Below are positions 28,443 to 37,060 of a DNA stretch of 64,000 nt, piece by piece. Origin of the DNA: Bryobacteraceae bacterium (GTDB lineage Bacteria; Acidobacteriota; Terriglobia; Bryobacterales; Bryobacteraceae). The stretch covers positions 62,001 to 126,000 of the forward strand of contig CANGYQ010000002.1 of NCBI GenBank assembly GCA_947458745.1, read 5' to 3'. Within the stretch, counting starts at the first letter, position 1. Every line of letters starts with the position of its first letter. The notes below the pieces were generated by a model. That model did no database searches, had not been told where the DNA came from, and saw only the letters and a program-made list of their open reading frames with translations. Made by a program: the position numbers and the translations under genes.

Positions 28443-28781
28443 ATGAGCTCCTCCCCCGCGCTCAAACAGTCGGTATGCCTCGCGAATCTGGCCCCGGAGC
28501 TTGATCTGGAACTGACGGCTGTCTTGCGCGAACTGTCCTTGGAAATTGTCCCCGTGGACCAGGCGTCGCTGGCTTTTTGCGAGCCTGGCGGTCTGGATGC
28601 CCTGCGCCGCATGCACCCGGGTCTACCCGTGATCGTCGTCAGCCCGCACTCCAACGTAACGGAGTGGCTGGACGCGCTGGACGGCGGTGCGGTGGATTAT
28701 TGCTCTGCTCCGTTTGAACTGGCCCACCTGGGCTGGATCCTCTCGTCCCGTCAACGCCCCTTGGCCGCGGCCGCTGCTTAG
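28443..28781 (+). CDS. Degenerate receiver-like protein
   Basis: 112 residues from the ATG at 28443, behind AAAGGAAAG. It looks like a stand-alone response-regulator receiver fold: LPVIVVSPHSNVTEWLDALD then GGAVDYCSAPFEL matches the alpha4-beta5 region. The usual phosphoacceptor Asp at the end of beta3 is missing (the region reads SLAFCEPGG). The conserved Lys before Pro is Ala in SAPFEL. It is probably a phosphorylation-independent pseudo-receiver. It is divergent from ispG and upstream of a TPR protein. Confidence 0.6.
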   Translation: MSSSPALKQSVCLANLAPELDLELTAVLRELSLEIVPVDQASLAFCEPGGLDALRRMHPGLPVIVVSPHSNVTEWLDALDGGAVDYCSAPFELAHLGWILSSRQRPLAAAAA

Positions 28782-28922
28782 TCCGGCCTACGTCAGTTGA
28801 CCCCGGTTTGGGCCCTTGGGCCAAGCCTGCTGTTTCCATGTCGCACGCCCGGCACTTCTGTCTCCTGCCGGCTCTGAAGCTGTGTAAGTCTTCCTGAAAA
28901 CAAAATTTTAAGGAGTAAATGA

Positions 28923-29765
28923 ATGAACAGGAAAGCTGTCCTGCTGAGTACCGTATTGTCTCTTTTTGCCCTGGCATCCCAAGTTCACGGCGAGGTCTTG
29001 CGCGGGGAACTGGTGGCCGAAGGCAATGTCCGGTTTCAAGACCTGCTGCTGGAGGTGGTCGCATCCAACCACATGCCCGCGGCCCGCGTTCAACTGAATG
29101 CCGATGGCCGGTTTGAGGTGCCTCATCTGGCGCCCGGAGCCTACATTGTCCGGGTGACGACGCTGCGGGGTGATGTGCTTCGGGAAGAGTCTGTCCAACT
29201 GGCCAGCCACACCATCCCGGTGCAGATCCGCGTGCCCGCGCCGCGCCGGAATGCTCCCGGAGGGCACATTTCCGTGCGCCGCCTGATGCACAAGCCACCC
29301 AAGAACGCCCAGCGTTCCTGGGCCGAATCGACCAAGCTGTACGTGAAGGGCGACCACGCGGCGGCGCTGAAGCAACTGGAACAGACGGTGGCGCTGGACC
29401 CGGAGTACTTTGAAGCCCAGGCGTTGCTGGGTGATGAACGTCTCCGTGCCGGACAGGCGGCGGAGGCCGTCGCCGCCTACGAGCGGGCGCTGGAGATCGA
29501 CCCTTCCGCCGTGGGGGTGCTGGTGAACCAGGGCTTTGCCTTGCTGAACGTGCGGCGGGTGAACGAGGCGCGAGCTTCGGCTGAAAAGGCCCTGGTGATG
29601 GATGGTTCATCCATTCCGGCCCACTTTGTGCTGGGCTTAACGCTGGCCCAGCAGGGCCAGGACCCGGCCCAGGCGGAACAGCACCTGAAGATCGCCGCCG
29701 AGAAGTTTCCGCAAGCGCGAAAGGCGCTTGAGTGGCTGGCTCAAGACCGGGTAAAGAGGCCTTGA
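28923..29765 (+). CDS. Secreted TPR-repeat protein
   Basis: 280 residues from ATG 28923 with AAGGAG upstream. The signal peptide ends SQVHG. A carboxypeptidase-regulatory-like beta domain comes first (about 25-110, FEVPHLAPGAYIVRVTTLRG). About three tetratricopeptide repeats follow from about residue 135 (KGDHAAALKQLEQTVALDP, AGQAAEAVAAYERALEIDP and a third around ASAEKALVMDG). It is probably a periplasmic protein-interaction scaffold; no catalytic motif is visible. Confidence 0.8.
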   Translation: MNRKAVLLSTVLSLFALASQVHGEVLRGELVAEGNVRFQDLLLEVVASNHMPAARVQLNADGRFEVPHLAPGAYIVRVTTLRGDVLREESVQLASHTIPVQIRVPAPRRNAPGGHISVRRLMHKPPKNAQRSWAESTKLYVKGDHAAALKQLEQTVALDPEYFEAQALLGDERLRAGQAAEAVAAYERALEIDPSAVGVLVNQGFALLNVRRVNEARASAEKALVMDGSSIPAHFVLGLTLAQQGQDPAQAEQHLKIAAEKFPQARKALEWLAQDRVKRP

Positions 29766-29796
29766 GCCCACCCGCCCGGCGGTCCGCGCCTGGCCG

Positions 29797-32700
29797 TTAC
29801 CAGTAAACCTTCAACGCCATCTGCAACCGCCGCGGCGTGTTGGCCTGGCTGGTGATGACCCCGAAGACGTTGGAGTTCAGGTTGGCCGCCGGTCCGCCGA
29901 ATACGACACGGTTGAAGACGTTGAAGGCCTCCGCCCGGAAGTCGACGCGGCGGCCTTCGCCAAAGAAGGGGAAGCTTTTGCCCAGGCTGATGTCCTCGTT
30001 CAAGTTGGGGAAGTTGCGCAGTTTGGGGTTAAAGCGAGTTGCATTGCCCATTTCGGCAATCGGTTGCACCGGGAACACGGTGGGGTCCAGGTAGCGGTCG
30101 ACCGCGGGGTCAAATTCTGGGCCCTTGGTGGCCGGACGCCAGTTGTCATAGCTGGTGATGAAGGGCCGCGTCTGGCCGTTGAAGATCGGCAGCGGATTGT
30201 TGCGGGAAAGCGCAATCGGCAGACCGGAGGAATATACCTGGACGGCCGCGATGCGCCAACCGCCCAGCACGAAATTGCCGATGCCGGACTTGACCCACCG
30301 CTGGCCTTTGCCGAAGGGCAGTTCATAAATCGTCGAGAACTTGGCCACATGGGTCTGGTCAAGCTGGCCGATCGATTTTTCAAGGCGCCGGTTGTAGTGA
30401 TCCTGGGCGGAGGGGTTGTTGGCGAAGTAGGTGTCGGAATCAGTGAGCACTTTGGAGAACGTATAGTTCCACTGCCAAGTGAAGCCGGCAGTCATCCGCC
30501 GCTCCATCTTCAGCACCATCGCGTGATACGACGAGTGCCCGCTCTTGTCGCCGTTGTGAACACCGGTGAGGATGTTCAGGTACTGGGGGAAGGGCCGCAG
30601 CGCTTGCGCCACGCTGCCCCTAAAGGAGGGAAAGGGCAGACGGATGCCCGCCCCCGCCGCCACGGGGGAGCTGATGTCGGCGCGCAGAATGTTAAGGGCC
30701 TGGGCCCCGCCAAAGCGCGTCACCAGATCGTTGAAGATGGGCGTCGGAACCTGATTCATGTTCAGGAGTCCGGTTTGCAGACGGCTGCCCGCCACGCCGC
30801 TGTAGGAACCTTCCAGCACGGTGTTGCGCCCCACCTGACGTTGGATGGAGAAGGTCCAGGAGTTCTGCTCCGGCGCGCGCGTGGCTTCCTGACCCTGCCA
30901 GTATTCGACGTTGTTGCCGTTGGAGAACGACGGGTTGATCTGCGGCGGCAGGGGATAGGCGGGCAGCCCCTGATCCAGCCGGAAAGCCGGCGTGATGCCT
31001 TGGTTGAGTGACTGGAACGTGTACTGCCCGATGAATCCGGCGAAGTGGCCACTGCCCTGGACCGCCGTCACCTTGCTAAAGGACCGGCCATAACCCATGC
31101 GAATGGTGGTTTTGGAATCGGCCGCCCAGGCAATGCCCAGGCGTGGACCGATGCCCCCATACCAGCCCGGCACCAAGGAGCGCGTATTCTCGCGGCCTTC
31201 GCCAAAGCCCGCAAACCAGAGCGCTCCGGGAATGCCGCCGGCGGCGGGGTTGGGACGCGTCGGGTTGAAGTCGCTGTACTGGTCGTTTTTGGCACGGGGG
31301 GGCAGCGTTACGTCATAGCGCACCCCGAAATTGATGGTCAGCTTGCGCGAGACACGCCAGTCCGTCTGCGCGTAGAGGCCATGATAGGGGTAGACCTGCG
31401 GAACGTAGCGCTCCGTCTCCGTGCGGCCCACGTTCGCATCTCCCAACAGGAAGCTGGCAAAGCTGGAGCCGCTGGTGAAGGCCGTCGCGCCGGGCACGCT
31501 GGTGCCCAAAAAGCTGAACTCCGCGCGGCCGGAGATATCCTGTTCGCCATAACCTTCGGCGCTCTGGTGCTGGAACAGATAGCCCATCTTGATGGTGTGT
31601 TTACCCTTCACCCAGCTGAAGTCGTTCTTGATCTGGATGGAAGGCTGATAGGTACCGTTCAGCGAGGTTCCGCCCCATTGCGTGAACTCGCTGAAGGCCA
31701 CGTTCATGAGGTTCTGGTTGCAGTTGGGCACATTGCCCAGGCAAACCCGGTCCTTCCAGTTGCCCCCGACGTTGGGTGAGCCCGAGACCTTGTCGAAGTT
31801 GTTGACACCGACAGAAAACAGATTCAGCATGCGCGGGTTCAACGTCCAGTCATGGGTGCCGCGATAGGCGCGGGTGGGGAACTCCTGCACCTGGCCACTC
31901 CACAGCGGCAACGGCAATCCGGGAGGGCCACCGGCGCTGACGGCCTGGTTGAACTCAGTCCGGTTATAGAAAAATGAGACGCGCTGGTTGCTGGTGATGT
32001 GGTGATCGACGCGCATGCTGCCCTTGTCCTGCGGGTTCTGAATGGACCCGCCATTCACCAGATAGTTCAGCCGCACGTAGGCGCTCGTTCCGGGCACCAG
32101 GCCGGGACGGTTGGGGACAGCGATCGGCTGCGCAATCGACAACATGCGCCGCGAGAGGTTGGCAAAGCGGGCCGCCGGAATCTGGTTGCCCGGGAAAGCA
32201 TCACGGATGGAGCCGCTGCCGTTGGGATTGGCCCGGGTGGTTGAAGGATCAAAGATCGCCAAAGGCCGGCCATTGCCGTCCACCCACTGGCGGAAGTCAC
32301 CCGAGTACATTTCGGTGGTGGGTACGGTCAAGATCGTGTCATTGGACCCGGCGCGGTTGCGGAAGCCCTCGTAGGCCGCAAAGAAGAACGTCCGGTTGGA
32401 GCCGTTGTAGATTTTCGGAATCGAGATGGGTCCGCCGGCGGTGAGGCCGAAGTTGTTCTGCCGCAACACGCTGCGGCGGGCGGCGAAAAACTCGCGGGCA
32501 TCCAGGCGTTCATTGCGGAAGAAGTTATAGAAGTTGCCGTGATACTGGTTGGTGCCGGAGCGCGACACAAATGACATCACGCCGCCGCCGGCCTGGCCGT
32601 ACTCCGCCTTGAATCCGTTGGTGTCCACCGCGAACTCCGTGATGGCATCGACGGATGGCGTCAGATAGGCGATCTCGCCCGTGTCGGCGGAGCGGTTGGT

Positions 32701-33261
32701 GGTGATCGACAAGCCGTCGAGAGTGGCATCCCAGGCCGCCGCCTGCCCGCCACCCAGCGTCAAGCGCGTGCCATCGCCCTTGCTTTCCGCCGCGATCGTC
32801 ACCAGATTGAAGACACTGCGCATTGCGCCACCCACCACCAGGGGCAACTCGTCCACCATCTTGTTGGAGACGGCCGTGGTGATCTTGACGTTCTCGGTCT
32901 GCACCTGCACGGAGCTGCTTTGCACCTCGATGGTTTCCGAGACCTGGCCCAATTGCAACTGCGCATCGACACGGACGCTGCCGCCGGCGGCCACGATGAT
33001 CTGCGCCCGGACGAAGCGCTTAAAGCCCGGTTGCGTCACCTCCACCCGATACTGGCCAACAGTGAGATTGGGGGCCGCAAATTCGCCGGTATCGGCACTG
33101 CGGATGGTGAAGGTGGTGTTGGTGGCCGCGTTGGTGATGGCCACGCTGGCACCCGACACCGCAGCTCCGGCGGAGTCTGTCACGATACCGGAGATAGTGC
33201 CGCGGTCAGTTTGAGCCAGCAAACCGAACGTCAGACTGAGAAGCAATAAAGCGAAACGCAT
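29797..33261 (-). CDS. Oar-like TonB-dependent receptor
   Basis: 1,154 residues from the ATG at 33261 (MRFALLLLSLTFGLLA before QTDRG); a longer frame to 33321 adds only a non-signal extension. A carboxypeptidase-regulatory domain (ISGIVTDSAGAAVSGASVAI) comes first. The plug region (about 120-240, GGVMSFVSRSGTNQYHGNF) and a long barrel ending LQMALKVYW follow. The same architecture as the receptor at 7.9-11.6 kb, but the sequences differ throughout, so it is a distant paralogue. It is divergent from the hybrid histidine kinase. Confidence 0.9.
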   Translation of the reverse strand: MRFALLLLSLTFGLLAQTDRGTISGIVTDSAGAAVSGASVAITNAATNTTFTIRSADTGEFAAPNLTVGQYRVEVTQPGFKRFVRAQIIVAAGGSVRVDAQLQLGQVSETIEVQSSSVQVQTENVKITTAVSNKMVDELPLVVGGAMRSVFNLVTIAAESKGDGTRLTLGGGQAAAWDATLDGLSITTNRSADTGEIAYLTPSVDAITEFAVDTNGFKAEYGQAGGGVMSFVSRSGTNQYHGNFYNFFRNERLDAREFFAARRSVLRQNNFGLTAGGPISIPKIYNGSNRTFFFAAYEGFRNRAGSNDTILTVPTTEMYSGDFRQWVDGNGRPLAIFDPSTTRANPNGSGSIRDAFPGNQIPAARFANLSRRMLSIAQPIAVPNRPGLVPGTSAYVRLNYLVNGGSIQNPQDKGSMRVDHHITSNQRVSFFYNRTEFNQAVSAGGPPGLPLPLWSGQVQEFPTRAYRGTHDWTLNPRMLNLFSVGVNNFDKVSGSPNVGGNWKDRVCLGNVPNCNQNLMNVAFSEFTQWGGTSLNGTYQPSIQIKNDFSWVKGKHTIKMGYLFQHQSAEGYGEQDISGRAEFSFLGTSVPGATAFTSGSSFASFLLGDANVGRTETERYVPQVYPYHGLYAQTDWRVSRKLTINFGVRYDVTLPPRAKNDQYSDFNPTRPNPAAGGIPGALWFAGFGEGRENTRSLVPGWYGGIGPRLGIAWAADSKTTIRMGYGRSFSKVTAVQGSGHFAGFIGQYTFQSLNQGITPAFRLDQGLPAYPLPPQINPSFSNGNNVEYWQGQEATRAPEQNSWTFSIQRQVGRNTVLEGSYSGVAGSRLQTGLLNMNQVPTPIFNDLVTRFGGAQALNILRADISSPVAAGAGIRLPFPSFRGSVAQALRPFPQYLNILTGVHNGDKSGHSSYHAMVLKMERRMTAGFTWQWNYTFSKVLTDSDTYFANNPSAQDHYNRRLEKSIGQLDQTHVAKFSTIYELPFGKGQRWVKSGIGNFVLGGWRIAAVQVYSSGLPIALSRNNPLPIFNGQTRPFITSYDNWRPATKGPEFDPAVDRYLDPTVFPVQPIAEMGNATRFNPKLRNFPNLNEDISLGKSFPFFGEGRRVDFRAEAFNVFNRVVFGGPAANLNSNVFGVITSQANTPRRLQMALKVYW

Positions 33262-33477
33262 GGAGTGATTGATATCACTGATCCATTGCGGGCCGCAACT
33301 GGGAGGACCGCAGTTGACCACGGTTTTCGGCGCTTCGGGACGGAGGGTCTGGACCGGAGGCCCCCCGCCCGGCAGCGCCCGCGGGTGTAAAATGCAAAGA
33401 CCATTCGCAACCTAGACAAGATCGAACATTATTCCGTCGAACATCCGGCCCGCAGCCGAGAACCTATCTGAGTATTA

Positions 33478-35799
33478 ATGCCTGGCCCGCGCCATCTCCG
33501 CGTTGGAATCCTGTTTCTGTCGGCGGTGACGTGTGTAAGTGGGCAGACGCAGACTTTGCGCATCGCCTCCAATCAGAGTGTCCCGCTGAACTACTGGGAT
33601 GCCCAGGGCCGGCCCACGGGGTTTGCGGTTCAAGTGATTGAGGCCGCCGCCAGCAAGCTAGACATCCCCCTGCAATGGGTGAAGGTGGACGTCTTGCCCG
33701 AAGACGCCTTTGCGCAGGACCTAGCCGACCTATGGCCGCTGGCCGCCATCCTGGACTCTCGGCGTAACAAGATGCACTTGACCCAGCCCTGGTGGCGATC
33801 CGAGAGAGCGTTGTTGTCGCGCAAGGGTGCGGGGGTCACCTCTGCCGGAGATCTCCGCGGACGCCGCCTGATGTTGAGCGGCGTCATCCGGCTGGACCTG
33901 AACGGCCGTTTGCAGTCGCTCGCCACCGCGGTCGACAGGCGCCTTGATGCGCCGGACGCGGTGGCGGCACTTTGCCAGGACCATACCGATGTGGTGGCGG
34001 TGGACTACCGCCTGCTGCAGCAGGTGCTGCTCAACCGGCCCAAGGTCTGCGACGGTGCCGCTTTGGAATACACCGTTGACCCCACGCTAGGACAATCGTT
34101 CGGCATCGCGTCAACGTTCCGGGCCGCCCGCACCGCCGACCGGTTGTATGAAGAGATCGAACGGATGATCGATGATGGCCGGTATCAAGCCATTGCCCGG
34201 CGCTGGAGCATGGGCAACGCCATCGACCCGCTGCTGCTGGCCAAGATCCAGATCACCCGCCAGAACAATGCGTGGCTGACTTGGGCGCTGACCGCGACGC
34301 TGGCCATCAGCGTGATTTTTGCGGTGCTGTTGCTGGTGCTGTGGCGCGCCCGCCGTTCGGCCGAGAACGCGTTTGCCATGCGCAGCCGGTTTCTGGCCAA
34401 TATGAGCCACGAACTGCGAACGCCACTGGGGGGCATCCTGGGCATGTCTGAACTGGCCCTGGAGACGCCCCTGAATTCGCAGCAGCGGGAGTACATCGGA
34501 CTGGCGAAATCCTCCGCGGAGCACCTGCTGGTGTTGCTGAACGACATTCTCGATTTCAGCAAGATCGAAGTGGGCAAAATGGCCTTGGAGCAGATCCCGT
34601 TTGAATTGGAACAGGCCGTGGCGGCCGTCGCGCGGGCTTCGGCGGTCGAGGCCTACCGCAAGGGGATCCGCTTCCGCGCCTGGGTGGACCCGCAACTGCC
34701 GCCGATCATCCTGGGTGACCCCGTCCGCTTCCGGCAGATCCTGAATAATCTCACCAGCAACGCCGTCAAGTTCACCACCCAAGGTGAAGTGCGCATCGAT
34801 GTCTCCCAAGTGGAGCGCACCGCCACGTCGGGCACCATCCGCGTGGCCGTGACTGATACCGGCATTGGTATTCCGATCGAGAAGCAACAGCATATCTTCA
34901 ATGCGTTCGCCCAAGCCGACGGACTGGTGGCGCGTCAGTTTGGCGGCACCGGGTTGGGTTTAGCGATCACCCGGGAACTAGTGCGGCTGATGGGCGGCAC
35001 CGTCCAAGTGCAAAGCAAGCCGCAAGAGGGTTCAAAGTTCACGGTGGAGTTCCCATTCACGTTGCCCGCGGGTCCGCCGCCGGAGCTGGTACGGCCGGGG
35101 GCGGGTTTGAAGGTACAGTTGGCGATTGCCAGTCCGGAAGAACGGGCACGGATGGTGGAACTGGTGAAGGTGACGGGCGGCGAATGCGTCTCCGGTGCCG
35201 CCGATATTGCCATCTACCCGGCCGACGGCCCTGCGCCGTCGCCCCAGCCGGCGCTCGGCACGATCGTGCTCACTGACCCGGGCGCATCCATCCTGGAACA
35301 GCCGGGGCAAGCGGTGATCAGCCGGCCAGTGTTCCGGCATACGCTGGCGGGAGCCATTGAACGCTTGAAAGCAGTGGCCGCGGCACCTGCCCCGAAGGCC
35401 CAACCCGTGGTGCGCGCGCTGCGCCTGCTGGCGGCTGAAGATGATCCGGTCAACCAGATGTTGATTCAGCGGCTGCTGGAATCAGCGGGCCATTCGGCCA
35501 CGGTGGTCAGCAACGGACTTCAGGCCCTGGAGGCACTGGCACGGAATCAGTATGACGTCGTGCTGATGGATGTCCAGATGCCGGAGATGGATGGCTTGGA
35601 GGCAGTGGCGCGCCTGCGCCAGCGGGAGCACGATGAACATGGTCCGCGGCTGCCGGTGGTCGGCCTGACCGCCATAGCGATGAAGGGCGACCGGGACCTA
35701 TGCCTGAAGGCGGGCATGGATGAATGTCTCACCAAGCCCATCCACAAAAAGCACCTGCTGGAAGTCCTCGCTCGGGTTACGGCGCCCGGCGGCCATTAA
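33478..35799 (+). CDS. Hybrid histidine kinase with periplasmic solute-binding sensor
   Basis: 773 residues. The signal peptide ends CVSG before QTQT. The sensor is a family-3 solute-binding domain (about 25-245, LRIASNQSVPLNYWDAQGRP). A transmembrane helix lies at 266-289. HisKA has His311 in NMSHELRTPLGG, and the ATPase domain has N, G1 and G2 boxes (ILNNLTSNAVKFT, DTGIGIP, GTGLGLAITR). A degenerate receiver-like segment (about 535-640) precedes a canonical receiver with Asp698 (VVLMDVQMPEMDG). It should sense an amino acid or similar solute. No partner regulator is adjacent. Confidence 0.9.
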   Translation: MPGPRHLRVGILFLSAVTCVSGQTQTLRIASNQSVPLNYWDAQGRPTGFAVQVIEAAASKLDIPLQWVKVDVLPEDAFAQDLADLWPLAAILDSRRNKMHLTQPWWRSERALLSRKGAGVTSAGDLRGRRLMLSGVIRLDLNGRLQSLATAVDRRLDAPDAVAALCQDHTDVVAVDYRLLQQVLLNRPKVCDGAALEYTVDPTLGQSFGIASTFRAARTADRLYEEIERMIDDGRYQAIARRWSMGNAIDPLLLAKIQITRQNNAWLTWALTATLAISVIFAVLLLVLWRARRSAENAFAMRSRFLANMSHELRTPLGGILGMSELALETPLNSQQREYIGLAKSSAEHLLVLLNDILDFSKIEVGKMALEQIPFELEQAVAAVARASAVEAYRKGIRFRAWVDPQLPPIILGDPVRFRQILNNLTSNAVKFTTQGEVRIDVSQVERTATSGTIRVAVTDTGIGIPIEKQQHIFNAFAQADGLVARQFGGTGLGLAITRELVRLMGGTVQVQSKPQEGSKFTVEFPFTLPAGPPPELVRPGAGLKVQLAIASPEERARMVELVKVTGGECVSGAADIAIYPADGPAPSPQPALGTIVLTDPGASILEQPGQAVISRPVFRHTLAGAIERLKAVAAAPAPKAQPVVRALRLLAAEDDPVNQMLIQRLLESAGHSATVVSNGLQALEALARNQYDVVLMDVQMPEMDGLEAVARLRQREHDEHGPRLPVVGLTAIAMKGDRDLCLKAGMDECLTKPIHKKHLLEVLARVTAPGGH

Positions 35800-35814
35800 G
35801 CGCGGCCCGGGCCG

Positions 35815-36882
35815 CTACCGCCGCGGGAGCCGGACGGCGGCACCGGTTTTGACGCTCTGTTTGGCGGCCTCAATGATCTCCACCACCTGGACGTTGATGT
35901 CCAGCGCCACCAAACCTTCCAGCGGCTGCCCGGACTTGATGCGGCTGACCATGTAGGCCACCGGCTCGGCCCGGTCCGCGGGCAACGGTTCCACCTCGGC
36001 GGCGGTCTCCGGCGCGCGGCCCTTGCGCAGCTTTACGCCTTCGCGCGTCATGTAGGCACTGCCATTCAAACCAAACACTTCCAGATCCTGGAAGCTGCGC
36101 GGCAAGTCCCAGCTGCCTTCAAACAGACCCACGCCGTTTTTGTACTTCAGGATCATGGTGGAGTTGTCCTCCACCTTCGGGAATGTTTCCGGGCGCAATT
36201 GATTGGTCTGGGCGTAGACGCTCTCCGGCCGGCCCAGATACCACAGGCTCCACAGCGCGTTGTAGCAGCCGAAGTCCATCAGTGATCCGGCACCGTTCTG
36301 CTCGGGATCGGTGAGCCAGTTGAAGAACCATTTGTTCAGACCCGTAGGCTGCCCCGGCCCGCCATGACCGACGACACCGCGCAAACGCCACACGCGGCCC
36401 AGTTCGCCGGCGTCGGCCAGCTTCTTGGCGGTGTAATTAGGAGACCACCAAGCCATCTGATAGTTGGTCATCACCTGGATGCCATGCTTGTTGGCCAAGG
36501 CTTGAATCTTCAAGGCATCGGCATAGGTGGAAGCCAGGGGCTTTTCAAACATGACGTGGATCTTGCGGGGCGCACAGAACTCAACGATCTCCAGGTGGCG
36601 GTTGTTCTCGACAAACGCCCACACCACTTGCGGCTTGGTGGCCTCCAGCATCTTGCGCCAATCGGCGTGAAATACGCCTTCCGGAGCTCCACGCCGCTTG
36701 GCTTCGGCAATCAGTTCCGGCACCGTCTCCGCGATGCCCGCCAACTGTACCTTGTCGCCCTTCAAGATGGTCCCCAGGTGTCCCCAGACATGGGAATGCA
36801 CCAAGCCAACCACGCCTATCTTAATTTCCTGCGCGCTCACCGGCAGGCCGAGCATCAATGCCCATGCGGCAATCTGTTTCAT
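35815..36882 (-). CDS. Secreted Gfo/Idh/MocA-family oxidoreductase
   Basis: 355 residues from ATG 36882, with a signal peptide ending PVSA before QEIKIG. A Rossmann domain comes first (IKIGVVGLVHSHVWGHLGT) with the family motif MFEKPLAS, then the GFO_IDH_MocA C-terminal domain. The family oxidises or reduces sugars and cyclitols with NAD(P). Export of such enzymes is common in Acidobacteria and Planctomycetes and implies a tightly bound cofactor, as in glucose-fructose oxidoreductase. It is convergent with the histidine kinase gene (15 bases apart). Confidence 0.85.
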   Translation of the reverse strand: MKQIAAWALMLGLPVSAQEIKIGVVGLVHSHVWGHLGTILKGDKVQLAGIAETVPELIAEAKRRGAPEGVFHADWRKMLEATKPQVVWAFVENNRHLEIVEFCAPRKIHVMFEKPLASTYADALKIQALANKHGIQVMTNYQMAWWSPNYTAKKLADAGELGRVWRLRGVVGHGGPGQPTGLNKWFFNWLTDPEQNGAGSLMDFGCYNALWSLWYLGRPESVYAQTNQLRPETFPKVEDNSTMILKYKNGVGLFEGSWDLPRSFQDLEVFGLNGSAYMTREGVKLRKGRAPETAAEVEPLPADRAEPVAYMVSRIKSGQPLEGLVALDINVQVVEIIEAAKQSVKTGAAVRLPRR

Positions 36883-36997
36883 CACCACGCTATTGTAGCG
36901 AGCCACCCGCTGGTGACGGGTCCAGCCGGGCGCGACCCTGGTGCCTGTTTGAACGAGCATCGGGGGACGCACGGAAAGTACGGTTCGGGAGGGGCTG

Positions 36998-37026
36998 TTT
37001 TCCCCGCCCCGATGGCGTTGTATAGT
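36998..37026 (+). promoter_or_regulatory. Possible sigma70 promoter for the 1,098-residue protein operon
   Basis: A good -10 (TATAGT at 37021-37026) stands 17 bases after a weak -35 (TTTTCC at 36998-37003) and 35 bases before the start codon. The -35 is poor, so this is tentative. Confidence 0.3.
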
Positions 37027-37060
37027 TAGAAGCCAAAGTGCAAGGGGAGGAGCCGAGCTT

